From positions 22,951,437 through 23,015,436 of the forward strand of contig CP141138.1 in the NCBI GenBank assembly GCA_035236585.1: a stretch of 64,000 nucleotides of DNA, in the 5' to 3' direction. Source of the stretch: Warburgia ugandensis. Lineage: Eukaryota > Streptophyta > Magnoliopsida > Canellales > Canellaceae. A program made the position numbers and the translations under genes. The notes below the pieces were generated by a model, which saw only the letters and a list, made by a program, of their open reading frames with translations, did not search any database and was not told the origin of the DNA. Shown here piece by piece: positions 10,623 through 23,712 of this stretch. Each line of letters starts with the position of its first letter. Positions within the stretch are counted from its first letter, which is position 1.

Positions 10623-12514
10623 TGTTAAGTGTTTAATTTTGGCCAAAAGACCCTTAGTTTAGCATTTAATTAGACCATCTGACTCATTAATTTGGTTAAT
10701 TTTAGATAAAATATAAATTTTAGCTCAAATTGACCATCCAACCATAAATTATCAAAATTAATGGTTAGATGATTAATTGAGCTAGGTGGATGCTTAATGT
10801 ACGGTTTAGATAACTCTAATCTAGTCTTTGGTCTTGCATATCAACTAAAGGAGGGTTGGATGGCTTATATCAATATTCAAAGGTACAGATTATCTTGAAA
10901 ATCAATAAGGTAAGGGATGGAGAGCTCCTAAAAGATGAAGAATTCTAAAAAGAAGATGAGATTTGGAAGAAGAGAAAGTTTCCTAATAGGAAACTAACTC
11001 TTAAAGGAAAGAGGGGGAGATAAGATAAGAAGGAGAAAATTTATAAAGAGGGGGAATAGTGGGAGTTTTGGAGTTTTTCTTTGGAGTGTTACTTTTAGTT
11101 TCCGATTAGTTGCTTTCACTATTACTTATGTTTCCAAATTTTTTCTAAGCCTTTACTATCCTTTCCTTATTATCTCCTCAACCTAGATCATCGTTGCCCA
11201 GCCATCTCCAGCACCATCATCTTCGTCTCCAACTGATCACCGGTGTTTGTCCATGCTTCCACCCCATCATCTTCACCTTACTTGCTCCACTTCCTCACCA
11301 CAACCAAGACGACCCAGTTCTTCACTGCACAACCCAGACCCAAACCCAGCACCCAATCTCCATGTCTTTCACTATTTCTCCCTCTGTTCTCCCAGTCATT
11401 CGCATCGGCCACTCCACTGCCCCAATTGGGATCACCCTGTTTCACATGCTCCACCCCAATTTCGCTCCAATCTACCTTTGGTTTCCACTGCTCCACTGCC
11501 CAATCATCTTCACCGTCTCCAGTCATAGGTCGCCTAGCCCTTTTCACCCAACGGCTACCCGACATAGGCACCAGCTTCTCCGTTTCACCCAACGGTGCCG
11601 AATTTCCCAGACCCTCTACTCCATCTTGCATACCCAGGCGCTGACATTTTTTTTCTCCAATCCCACTGGTATAGTCACCTGTTGGGCAGGAGAAGAAAAC
11701 CCAAATCGAATTTTCTCCCCTCCTCTTCTTCCTCCTCTTTCTCTTCTCCTCTCCCTTTCCCCCGTCTCCTTTAGCTTCTTCGTCAGGTTTCTCTTTTGAT
11801 TTCCCATTAAAAACCAATTTTTTAATCAAATTATGTTTTTGCCCTTAGGTCTTTAATTAAAATCTCATTTCTGTCCTTTTGCTTTATTTACATCTATGTC
11901 CCATTTTATTCCAGTTTTGTTTTATCTATCTTTTTCTTATCCAGGAACAATCTACTCCCAACCAGATCAATTAAGGTTTAACCCAATGAATGGGTTAGCC
12001 TTAATCAACCAAGAAATTGCTTATTTCTCATATGTTTCTCATCTGATTTCAAATTAACTTTACAATTTCATTCTTAGGACATCTTTAGACTTAATTAATG
12101 TCTCTGGTCTTCAATCTAAAATCCAAAAATCAATCTGAGCCGTCCAATTCTCAAAATCACAATTTAGCCCGATCTTTCTGATTTTGAGGACATACTGAAG
12201 ACATCTATGAAGGTTGATCAACTCTTAGAAGACTAAATTTGAAGATATTGACAGAGATTGAGCTAGGGAAGTAGTTTTTTCTTGTTATTTAGTCTAATTT
12301 TCTTTATTTTGGAACTGAAAAGACTGTAAATTTTATAAGTTGAATTAATTTGAATTTTGATTCCAATTCCAGTACTTTTAGTTATTTATTTTTAATTTTA
12401 GATAATTAAATATTATTAAAACTCTAAAATCATTAAAGTGAGTCCCTGTGGGATCGACCCGTACTTGCATTAGCTATACCACAATAGTTCGTGCACTTGT
12501 AGAAAAAATCAACA
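10623..12514 (+). repeat. 3' LTR of the TAT-like element
   Basis: 1892 bp, begins TGTTAAGTG after the polypurine tract and ends ATCAACA before attaa. It is co-linear with the 5' LTR. Open frames within 11194-11829 on both strands come from the pyrimidine-rich leader and are not genes. Confidence 0.92.
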
Positions 12515-12519
12515 ATTAA

Positions 12520-13165
12520 CAAAGTTAGAACACTAGCAGAAAAGAGGGGAAACCATGGGAAAAAGAAGGAGAGAGAAGAGAGTGCGGGAACAAAGGGAAA
12601 TCCTCTAGGAAGGAGGGGTTGATTGAGTGAAGAAATCATGAGACTCAAAGGAGAAGGAGAGGAGTTACGAAAGGTGTTGAATGTGAGATCAACCCAAGTT
12701 GAAGCTCCATGCAGTAGGAGAAACCAACAACTCAGAGGAAAATCTTCAATTCTAGAATGTCATTTTCAAGTAGGGAATTTTCGTAGGATGATTCATTAAT
12801 GTGAGCTTGGATTAACCAAGCAAAAATACCATGATTTTCACACTTAATTTTACAAATGTGCTAACTCCATACTTTGAAATGTTAATATGCTTATATTCCT
12901 ATGAATCTTATTCTCTTGACTTAGCCTATTTACCCACACACTTCTTAAACAAGTCGGGAACGCATGCATACTTTTTGCTGCACCTAGGTTTTGATGCAGC
13001 ATGTCACTTCCGAGGGACCATTCTAGCTTCCCTTGCTTATTTTCCACTACACTATGGATCCAATATAGTGCATCACTTATAGAGGAGCACCCTAGCAGCC
13101 CTAGACCATTTTCCATTACATTTAGAATACGATGCAGCACATTGCTTATGGGGAACACCTTAGCC
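12520..13165 (+). repeat. Older host repeat (gypsy LTR), second part
   Basis: Resumes after the TAT-like insertion. From about 12890 it is similar to the reverse complement of 35700-36055. At 12960-13165 it holds about three copies of a 66-69-bp unit (core TTTTCCACTACA). It is interrupted at 13166-13170 by a solo LTR. No coding signal. Confidence 0.55.
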
Positions 13166-13638
13166 AGATGTGTAACAACTTGAGTTTTAATAGTATAAAT
13201 ATTTATTTTGCATGGTGAGTATGAAAACTCTAGAACTAGCTAGTTGGCTCTACTAGCTATAAGGTGAGTATGAAAACTTTAGAACTAGAGTTCAAGTGTC
13301 TAAATCAGCCATAAGACAACCTTTTTGGAAAAAATTCTTTACCCATAGATAGGGGATGTCTAGATGCAATCTATCTCCTAAGTTTCAATGTCCACTCCTA
13401 GTTAGAAAACTAAGATAAACTACAATACGATAAGAGTAAAGAAGATTAAGTGAAAGTTGGAGAATCATGGTAGATAGAAAAGGATCAAGATACGTAATAA
13501 AGAGTGGATAGATAAGAATTTGAGATGGGATAGAATAGGAAGGAGAATCATATCTAGAGATAGGATAGAACACAAAATAGTAAAGAGGGAAGTCAAATAA
13601 ATTGGTTAGGTGAGAAAGAAAAAGAGAATAAGTGAAAA

Positions 13639-13813
<175 letters not shown>

Positions 13814-15236
13814 CATAGAACCTTTTTTTCTAGACTATCACATTTTTTGACAAGAAGACCTTAGAAGATTGGTTTCATCAACAAGGAAGGGGATTGTTGT
13901 TATAGGAATTTTTCAAATCTATATGTATATGATTTCATTCTTGATTTTTTATATGTTATTTCTTGGACCCAAATAACTTTACTATGTTTTCTTACACATA
14001 AGATTTTAAGAAGAGTGAGTGTGTTTTCATTTTAATAGTTATGCATACCATGTTCTATGTATCACATTTCATATTATGCATGTTAGATTCAAATTATTTA
14101 GTTTTGTTGTAGGAAGATTTGGCCGATTAGTTTTCCATGTTTCAAAATGAATGGGTATGGAGTTTAACATTGATATGTGTTAAGCAAAATCATGTGTTTC
14201 TTGTTGATATACAAAAGGAAACATATGTTAATTCATGCCATATCATCCATGTTTCTTATCTTTTATTACATATTTGGATGGCTGAGATGATTTATGGTTG
14301 AGCTATAGGAGGACATCTGTCTTATAAGTTTATTTTAAATTATATCATCTATGTTTAGTATGGTGTATCACATATCTAAATAGTTGACACAATTTACAAT
14401 TGATGCATGTATGAATGTCTATGTCATGTGTTTATTTAAGTTATATACATAGATATACATATCAGATATATATTTCTATCATGAATAAATACATGCACAT
14501 TCTCATGCAAAGATTTTAGGTGCACTTTTCATGCAAAAAATAATTGCATGCATACACAAATCCTCACACCTCAACATGGCAAGCCAAAATTCCTCAATAC
14601 GAGCAAGCATATATAACAGGTTTTGAGAAGTGATATACTTACCTTATTAAGAAGACACATGCTCACCTGCAATTCTAAATCATGCGCATTAACATCTCTC
14701 CATCTTCATATGTACATTGCACCCATTCTGAGCTCAGTTTTGCCCAAATATAAATGTCAATTGCCAAATATATGTTGTACATATCTTAGTATAAGTTTGA
14801 ACTATTTTGAACCATAAATTATACATACAAGTATTGTATCATTTCTAGCTTAGATCTAGTCAATTTTAAGTTGTTAATTTTCACTCCAATGTTGGACCTA
14901 GATCTAGCATAACTTTGAATGATCTCGATTATCGACTTTCATGCCTATTTAGTACATATCTTTGATATAAGTTTTGATCGATCTTGACCATTGATCTCCA
15001 ATGGATTATTGTGCATGCACAAAACCTTACTTTAATTGATCTTTGACCATTGATTTTATCTATAGTCATTGCCTAATCCTAACAATGGTTGGTTGCATTT
15101 TGAATATGGATAAATCTCTACATATAGCACCTATCACCAGCTGATTTTTCAATTGATTTCCACCTTGATCGTCTATCTATCATATATTCTCACCAATTTT
15201 GATCTACTTTGGAAATATGGATTTTATCCATATTAG

Positions 15237-15476
15237 ATGCCTATGTTTTCCATAGAATGGATGAACTATAGCTGTTGATGATTAGAACATGTTACTTGGA
15301 TTTCTTGATCTTGGTCAATGATGGGTGGCCATATATGTTATGGTGTCATTGCTAATATGCCTATGTTTTCCATAGAATGGATGAACTATAGACGTTGATG
15401 ATTAGAACATGTTACTTGGATTTCTGGATCTTGGTCATGGATGAGTGGCCATATATGTTATGGTGTCATTGCTAAT
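15237..15476 (+). repeat. 120-bp tandem duplication
   Basis: Two adjacent copies, 15237-15356 and 15357-15476, differing at only a few positions (both with CTATGTTTTCCATAGAATGG). This is much more alike than the surrounding LTR is to its relative, so the duplication is recent. Confidence 0.93.
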
Positions 15477-16610
15477 TACTTTGAGCATATATCAATTGAA
15501 GTTTTGATATCAATAACATTTTATACAAAACAATTAAATAAATATTTATCTAATGAAAGATTTTAAATGAATGGCAATATAGATTGATCACAACTGATAT
15601 ATGAACTTGAAAAAGTCAAAATGTAGGGTTGCTTAAGTCTAGCTGAGTTTTAAAAGGGGTAAAGGTCCCTTTGGTTGCTATGCTAGGAAGACCAATTGAC
15701 TACTGGCTTTTGAATTTGATACATGCCTTAAGAGGCGAATTGTAGAGAGAATTGTGTCATAAGGAGACTGCTCTCTTATAATTTAGTGCCCCTATGAGGA
15801 TTGGTGTAGCCTGTATGGTATCCACAGTCAAACATAGTTGGATGTGGATCCTCTACATGCATAGTATACCGTATAGTTATTAGACATGGATTGACATGTC
15901 AACCATCCTCAAGGATATTGACCATTGCCCATATGGGTTTGTGACACGATGCTAGCACTCAGTGATACAACAAATAGTGATATGCCTTTCTTTGACAGGA
16001 GTCCTAATAGCTTGTATATGTGAGAATTGAAAGAAATATTAAATGTCTTTGGAAATGCCAAATTTATGTTTAAAACAGTAAATGTATATAGTTATTATAT
16101 TGCATTTATGATTTAAGCCATGGTTTTTAAAGGGCTAGTTTAGGCTTGTTCCTATTGAGTCTTTGTACTCACTCACGCAAAACTTTTCTAGTGAAGCACC
16201 AACAGACTAAGCAATTGACTAGAAGAAATTAAATAAGGAGAATAAGAAGAAGAGAATTATGGACAAGTAGTTAATTGGAAATTTCTATTATTTTTATTAT
16301 TTTGAAATAATGAACACTTGATTATGAATGTAATAAGATGGATGACACTGATATATTTAATATGAACTATGACTTGAACTTATAGTCCTTATTATTTGGG
16401 ATGTGACCAGGGAAATTCTGTAATGGTATGCTTTTATTCCGCTATTATATGTGAAGGTTTTTAATGTGACACCAGCTTCAAGGTGGAATTGTGAAAAATA
16501 AATATGTATTATATACTTTTAAATTTTTTTAAATAAATTCTATAGGAGATTTTTATTTCCAAATTATATTTCAAAAATCCTTTTATGAAAACCTAGGTCA
16601 CCACAAGAGG

Positions 16611-17082
16611 AAATATCAAAAATTGATTCATGCATGGGGTTTACCATGGTTTTACATTCTAACTAGCACCTAACACAAAACCCTTCTTCCAATAATTAGG
16701 CATATGATAAATAGATCATGAAAAATCAATTGAAATATGTCAATACCCATTTATGCTATAAAATTGAGCGCACTTAGACCTCAAATTTTGGATTCATGTA
16801 ATAAATGGGTAGAAGTAATTCAACCTATTTACTATGCGACCCATATGAGTTTGTTTGTTAGTACTCATGATACCCATCTAGGAAGGCAAAATATTAAATA
16901 AAAACAATAGAAATGAGAAAGAAAGATAAACCCTAGAAATTCCTCTCAACTTCTCATCCACCACTCCCTATCTTCTCGATTCTAGCATTATTACACTAAC
17001 TAGTGATCTCTATAGGGATCTATCTCTTTGTGGTTATCTGGGAGATTCTATACATGTAATTGGTAGCATAAATTCTAATACT
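16611..17082. other. Older host repeat continuing, no gene
   Basis: The first about 100 bp match the reverse complement of 35700-35790, continuing the repeat interrupted by the solo LTR. The rest is AT-rich with no recognised feature. Confidence 0.45.
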
Positions 17083-17678
17083 CCTAACTTTTTATTATAT
17101 TTTACATAATTAATAGAATTAAAATGAAAAGCGCAGAATTAAAATTCCATAAATTTAGTTTTATAGGAATAACTTATAGAAACTATAGAATCACCATTTG
17201 AAATATCAATATTCGTAATTTACATGGGTACACGATTCCAACAACACTAAGTATGCTGAAATCGGTGTTTGTACAAATACTTTGTAATTATTTTAATTAA
17301 GGTACTTAATTTTAAATTTTAATAAAGGGTAAAGAGTAAAATCACTTTAAGTGGGCCCTACTTGACAAAATTCTATGTTTTAGATTCTAAAATGTGTCAA
17401 TTAAAAGCCATAATTAAGATGTAACTATTTTTAACCTAATTATAAATAAAATTAAATACCTTAATAAAATAATTATGAAATATCCATTTGAACTTTGATT
17501 TTAGTATTCTTAGTGTCATTGGAATTGTTTTTTTATGTATATTACGAATATTAATGTTTGGAAGGTCGATCCTACATTTTTCATTAATTATTCTTATAAA
17601 ATAATTTCATGGAATTCTGGTTCCATGTTTTTTATTTTAATTCAATTAATTACATAAAATGTAATAAAAATTAGTGAT
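17083..17678. repeat. Large imperfect inverted repeat (foldback)
   Basis: Arms of about 238 bp (17083-17320 and 17440-17678) around a spacer of about 120 bp. Reverse-complementing the right arm gives runs such as TTTTTATTACATTTTATGTA and AATATTCGTAAT that match the left arm. Each arm contains the block ATTCCAAYRACACTAAG (17235-17251 and, reversed, 17509-17525), which also occurs near the start of several LTRs here. No clear target duplication was found, and it encodes nothing. Confidence 0.7.
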
Positions 17679-20600
17679 ATTACATAAATGGTCAAGACAT
17701 TATAGATATTGTATGAAATATTCCCTTTTTACTGTGAGGTTATCTATTAAATAGTACTAGAAAATGATGTATATTACCTTTTAATTTCCTTCTGCTATGA
17801 TGGTAGGTGGAGTGTTTTATGGAAGGGGTTGGTTGACAAGTTACCAATTCCAAATTATTTCCTTTACTTGCTTCATCCTTGCTTACTAGTAAATTTTGTT
17901 CCTAAATTCTCTCATGTCATTGTTCCTCACTTTATCTATTTGTAGCTTGAAAATTTGTTATATTCTTATATTGACTAATGGCGATTATTATGGATTTCAG
18001 CGATACAGGTACTAGAATTCAGAAGATTTAGGTGGTTTGGGCTAAATTTGGATTATGCATTTGTTATTATTTAATAAGCTCAAGGATGTGAAGCATTTGA
18101 CATGATTGTCATGATTGTTCATGTTTTGCTTGGTGATAAGTGCTTTGGCACTTCTTGCCTCAACATGTGATGCCAAAAATACCATGCTAACATCAATTGG
18201 GTAGTAGTTACAGCCTTACTTTAACTCACAATTTTGTTGTGATGATACATGAATTAGACTTATAGGTTCTACCATAGATTCTAAAACCCATTAGGTCTTT
18301 TTTGGTGGATTAGTTTGTTCCTTGCTCTAATATATATGAGGATCCTCTATGTTTAGGAGTCTCATTTACAAAATTCTATGAAGCATATAAATTTTAGATG
18401 ATTTGGATCTATATAACTAAGCATGTATGGAAAGTGTGTAGCATTTTGGACTTTAAATAGTTAGTTTGGTACAAGTAAAGTACTTTGTTGGTGAATAAAG
18501 ATGAAAGTTATGTTGCAACTATATTTTCCTTAAATGTGTGTTCTAACAATCTAAGACACAAGTGAGAAAGATACTTACGTGGGTTACTAAGGATGGAGGT
18601 ATTCAACATTGCACTCTCACAACCAATGACCCTCAACCTGTATTCTGATATTGTCTTTCTAATCAAGAGCTATTGAAGTAGCAAATTGATTAAAGGATCT
18701 TAGTCTACGAGAAAATTTTTTATTAGGAAGACTACCCTTTATGATATAATAGGACAATAAGATATAATAGGACAATAAAATATAATAGGATATAATAAAA
18801 TATCTCACCACTCTACAGCTATAAGAAAACCACCACCGCAGAGGTACAGGGCTTAGGTATAGAAATACTCACTACTATATGGGTATAGAAGCATCCTCAC
18901 CATAGAGACACAAAACTAATGGATAGAACTAGTTTACCACTATAAGGATACAAAAGAATCACCACCTTAAAGATTTCAAACTAGGTGTCTCACTACTCCA
19001 GGATCCCTCTAACAGACACATAGGACAAAATAAAGTTGAGACTTACTAATACTTATTCCATGAAAATAACATTCAATTCAGTATGCTGTGATTCACGCTA
19101 CAATGGGTAAAAATAGATGGGAAAAACTCTCCTACATACCAATGTAAAAGACTAAAAGCAACTTCTTAAAATAATGGTTTCCTAAACTAAGTCTTAGCTT
19201 CCTAAATAACAATTTCCAAGTCTTAAGTAGTTTTCTAAACATGTTCAAGAAAGTTTCATACATGTCTTTTATACAATTAGTTTCCTAAGTTCCATAACTT
19301 CCCATATAAGAAGTTTTCTTATTTTGGCTGATTTGAGATCTTTGACTAGTCAACATATCTTGACCAAGGAAAGCTTCATGAAGACTTTTTGACCATGAGG
19401 AAATTGGAAATGTTGAGTGGACCATGGGACATCTTCCACTAGGTGATCAAGACATCTACCTTTTCTTGATCTAAGACATACATTTATAGGTGATCCAAAC
19501 ATATAATTCCCCAAGCAAATGCTACTATAATTTCATGTGAATTTTTCTCTCTTCGAGCTTTTCACAAACAAAAGGAATATCTATTTTTGGTTGAACTATG
19601 GATAGATTGTTACTCAAATTAGCAATGGAAACTTTCCTTTTTTGAAGCCAAAATTGGAAAAAGTTCTCTTGCATAGTTGAGATGCACATAATCACATTTG
19701 TCTCCATTTTAATATAACTTTCTATTTAACAATGGAAATTGTTTGGTATGTGGAATGATGGTACGGCAACCAACACGCACCACGTTAGTTTAGTGCATCG
19801 ATGGCACTTACATTTGGTTGATTGGACCCACCTATCTAATTTTTTTGGCAATAGATGGCTAGTGCTCTAAAATAGCAAGGACTAGATGAGCCTAGAATCT
19901 ACAAAACACATGAAAGACTACAAACATTGTTTAAAGAACAATCCATGATCAACAAATAAGAAGCACAATTTTTTACATTGAAATCATCCCATTACCTTGA
20001 TGTTTGTCATATAAAATATCTAAATCCAGAATAATTAGATGGTTGGATCTGATCAACCAAAAGTGGTGCTAGTCATGAAAAAGGTGGGCATGCTACACTA
20101 ACTAACTGGGTTTACTGCCACACACTATTGTTTCACATTTTCCATTATCTTCTAGGTCTCATAAGAGTATCAATATCTTTAGAATTTTCTCTTTTCAAGA
20201 TTTTTTCCAAAAATTCCTTAATTTAGTTAATAATGCCTAATTAGCCATTAAAAATACTTTCTTACTTAATAGTTAAGAATCCTAGAAGAAATTTCCAATA
20301 AATATGTAAAGTCGACCACCATTAAATGCCACTTGAGATCATCATGAAAATGATTATACTTGGGAGTTTCTATTCCTAGCCAAAAATAGATTGATCTTAA
20401 ATTAGTCACACGAATTTAGTGATTTAAATGTAGGGCTAAATAGTAATGTGATATATTTTCTACCAAAGAGTGTAACATGGTAATTAGCATCAAGGACTTA
20501 TTAGCAATAATTTGAATATCTTTAACTTTTTAGGAAATTAAAGAATTCTCAATAACTAATCAAAGTAATTATTCAAATCAAGCACCTTGGCAAAAATCCA

Positions 20601-21529
20601 TTGAAGATATTAATCATCTAATTGGTTAGGATTTGATAACTAAAATTCTTCTACATCTGATGTCTATTTTTCTAAATCATCCAATGGAAATATCTGTTGC
20701 AGAAACGTCCTAGAAGTTTCAAGTTAGATCCCTCGATGTCTAGATATTATTATGTAGATGTGGTGCCATTTTCTAAATGATATGGCGGCCATTATTCCTA
20801 TGTCATCAAAACCATTCATTAGTTTGATTCCATCTTAAATGGTCCATGCTCCAAACATCTCATAATCAAATGATCAAGACCTTTGATTAGTTCAAAACTT
20901 TACTAATCAGGACAAGATAGGTCCGTGAGGCCTAGGTAAGTGGACCTCCTATAAGCTATTATTCTTTTGGGTTTTTCACGGGCTATACAAAGTTGCTAGG
21001 ACTGTGATTAGCATAAGCAAAACGGATAAGGAAGACAAATTCAATCAAAACCATTGTGGATCTAGATCTAAATTGATTAGACACATTACATCCTTTTATG
21101 GATCCAAAATCCCAAATTTGTATCCAATCCATGTTCGGATTATGAATTCGTGAGTAGTCAATTTTTACTAGATATATTTAACTTTTGAAAATAAGGTCCA
21201 ATAATCCAACCTTAACTGCATCATGATCCTATATATGCTAGACTCATTATTTTTTATTTGAAAATATATGTAACTCCATGCCCAATCTAGCGTCAGACGA
21301 GCTCTAACTCCAAGTAGGACCAATTTTAGGAAGATTTGAAGCGTTCATATCATCACCACATCCTAGATGAGCAATGCACCAAAAATCTCACTTGTTGGAC
21401 AATTCCAACATGTGCTTTAAGTTGTAAAATGGATTATCAAAATAAGTTGATGCACCATCTAATAGAAAAATGATTTACATTCATTAATGAACTCTCAAAA
21501 ATAAAAGGTTTAGAGGCATCAAATAGTGG
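17679..21529. other. AT-rich stretch without recognised genes
   Basis: No domain, RNA gene or element ends recognised. It holds a short tandem repeat of a GATATAATAGGACAATAA-like unit (18741-18803) and a degenerate stretch with recurring CACCAC...GGTATAGAA-like words (18800-19020), reminiscent of simple repeats in some LTRs but not assignable. Confidence 0.5.
18741..18803. repeat. Short tandem repeat, ATATAATAGGA-type unit
   Basis: Three to four imperfect copies of an AT-rich unit of about 18 bp containing ATATAATAGGA. Confidence 0.7.
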
Positions 21530-21641
21530 TGAACAATCTTAAATTTTATGGCTCATATATCTAATGCCTAGTCCCTAATGAGATTTAGGTAAACAGATAG
21601 TATTTCACCTAACAAGATGCATCTTTCTTTAAATGTTTGAC
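21530..21641 (-). mobile_element. L1-type LINE relic, downstream part
   Basis: On the minus strand the sequence reads KMHLVR.NTICLPKSH.GLGI, with in-frame stops, the segment that follows the reverse transcriptase in plant L1-type LINEs (consensus W.TICLPKSxGGLGI). It continues the relic at 23713-24560; a solo LTR lies between them. The left limit of the LINE could not be fixed. Confidence 0.55.
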
Positions 21642-22371
21642 CCTTCTATTAAGTGTTCAATTTTAGTCAAAATACCCAATTAGGTCATCTACCCATTCAT
21701 ATTTGCAAAAATTAGCTTGACTTTGAATTTAGCTCTAATTGACCATCCAAACCTTAATTTTTCAAAATCAATATTTTAATTTTTCAAAATCAATAGTCAG
21801 ATGATCATTAGAGCTCATTACATGATTAATGTACAATTCAGATAATTCTAATTTAGTCTTTTCTTTTGCAGATCAACCAAAACACGCATGGATGGCTAAG
21901 ATCAAAAGTTAATGGTACAGATCATTCTAAAGAGGATTGGATCGGCCAGATCATTCACAATGATAGATGGGATAGTTTCCTAGAAGATAATTGAGCTTAA
22001 TTGGGAATCAAGGATAAAAAGGAAATAACATAGAGTAGGCAACTTGAAATTATGGAAGGGTTTCCAAAGTAAAAGGGAGGGAACCAAATTAGCAAGGAAA
22101 AAGGAATAAAAGGAAAAGGGCAACCGTAGCCACCCCAACTCTCTATTCCCTTACTCCCTCTTTCCCTCCTTCTCTCTTTCCCTCCTTATTCTTCTCTTTT
22201 ACCTCCTCTTCCCTCTCTCCCTACAACCTCTATTCTTCTCTTTCCCACTTTCTAACATCTTCTTCTCCCCAACTCTCTCTCACGTATAACTCTCTCTCTC
22301 CTTTCCCATCACCCCTTTCCCCTTATCTCTTCTTCTTCTTCTCTCACCATCTCTCTCTCCCACGTTCTAAC

Positions 22372-22487
<116 letters not shown>

Positions 22488-22625
22488 TCCTCTAATCTCC
22501 ACGATCTCATCTTTCTCCTCTCCTCCTCCCTTCTCTCCATCTCTCTCTCAAGTCCTCCTTCTTACCTGCATGATCTTCACCGCACACCCTCTCCTCACCT
22601 CTTCTTCATCACTGCACTACACCCC

Positions 22626-22628
<3 letters not shown>

Positions 22629-22716
<88 letters not shown>
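22629..22716 (+). repeat. (CT)n microsatellite
   Basis: About 88 bp of CT, second tract in the same LTR leader, 145 bp after the first. Confidence 0.97.
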
Positions 22717-22719
<3 letters not shown>

Positions 22720-23712
22720 ATAATACCCCCTTGGCTGAACATGTAGCAGCTAGAAACACCATGGATGATCAACTCAGGCCACTCCTCCCTCTTTTCTCCC
22801 TCTCTCTTCCATCATTGCTAGTCCATCTCCCTAGTTTTTTCTTTTGTCTACCCACCACCCCACCTTCACCGGTAGATAGGCCAACAACCACCCTATCTCT
22901 CCCTCACTGCCCAAACCAGCACAACCCAGTCTGTTCCTCTATTCCCATCTCACGTGCCACCCCCTACCACGCTCTTCTCCTCTATCTCTCACAACTCTCC
23001 TCATGTCCCTCTTCTCTCGTACCCACTTCTTCACCTCTGCTTCCCATCAGACCCAGCCCAACCCACTGCCTGATCGATCGGCATCAGCTTCTCTCCTGTA
23101 CTCTGATTTCCACCGCACCGGCGTCTTTACGTCGTCGGCTGGCTAGGAGGAAGAAAACCCAAATCGGGTTTTCCTCCCTTTCCTTTCTCCCCTCCTCTTC
23201 TCCCTTCTTCTTCTTTCTCCTCCTTTTCCTCTGGCATCTTCTTCTTCACCAGGTTTTCATCTGGTTTTTCTTATTTTTTTAATCAATTTTAGTTTTGACC
23301 TTTCTCCTTTAAACTCAATTACATTTATGTCCTTTCATTTTATTTACATCTATGTCTCCATTTTATTTACATCTGTGTCCCCATTTTATTTACATGTGTC
23401 CCCGTTCTATTCAAGTTTTATCTTATCCATATTTTGACAGTGTTATCCTAGGACAGTGGTCTCCACAGACAATGTAATTCAAGGATGTTTAATTAGTTTT
23501 ATTTTATATTTTCTAAACTTGAAATTTATGTAAATTGCATTATTTGAATAAAGCTGAATAGTTAGTTTAATTATGTTATTTTCTTTAAGTTTTAGATAAT
23601 TAAAATTTTTTTTAAACTCTTTATTTTTAAAGAGAGTCCCCGTCGGATCTACCCGTATTTGCATAGTTATCTACAATAGCCCGTGTACTTGTGGTTAAAC
23701 ATCAACACCTTC

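Larger units (their letters stand above)
4170..12514 (+). mobile_element. TAT/Athila-like LTR element without pol (LARD type)
   Basis: Full-length by structure: LTRs 4170-6067 and 10623-12514, and a perfect 5-bp target duplication attaa at 4165-4169 and 12515-12519. The primer site at 6074-6088 (TGGCACTGTTACTGG) is a worn version of the TGGCGCCGTTGCCGG site used by plant TAT/Athila/Ogre elements. A polypurine tract (GTTGGGGGG) lies just before the 3' LTR. The LTR end carries the lineage-typical block with GTGGGATCGACCCGTACTT, and the interior has CACTGAGGACAATGTTTTAT (9001-9020), also common in this lineage. The 4.6-kb interior shows gag-like Tyr/Gln-rich relics (7250-7710) and an acidic frame (7868-8329) but no RT, RNase H or integrase. 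The LTRs differ by about a tenth by eye, so the insertion is old. It interrupts an older LTR. Confidence 0.88.

Noticed and set aside
11194-11829. Overlapping open frames of 93-201 codons on both strands
   Set aside because: They are inside the 3' LTR of the TAT-like element, are Pro/Ser/His- or Lys/Glu-rich, and are not conserved as a frame in the 5' LTR.
18800-19020. Possible copia LTR signalled by recurring CACCAC and GGTATAGAA words
   Set aside because: No LTR ends, primer site or target duplication could be found. Kept only as a degenerate repeat note.
23479-23664. Small minus-strand frame before the LINE relic
   Set aside because: Falls in the terminal part of the solo LTR. AT-rich Lys/Asn/Ile composition without a motif.
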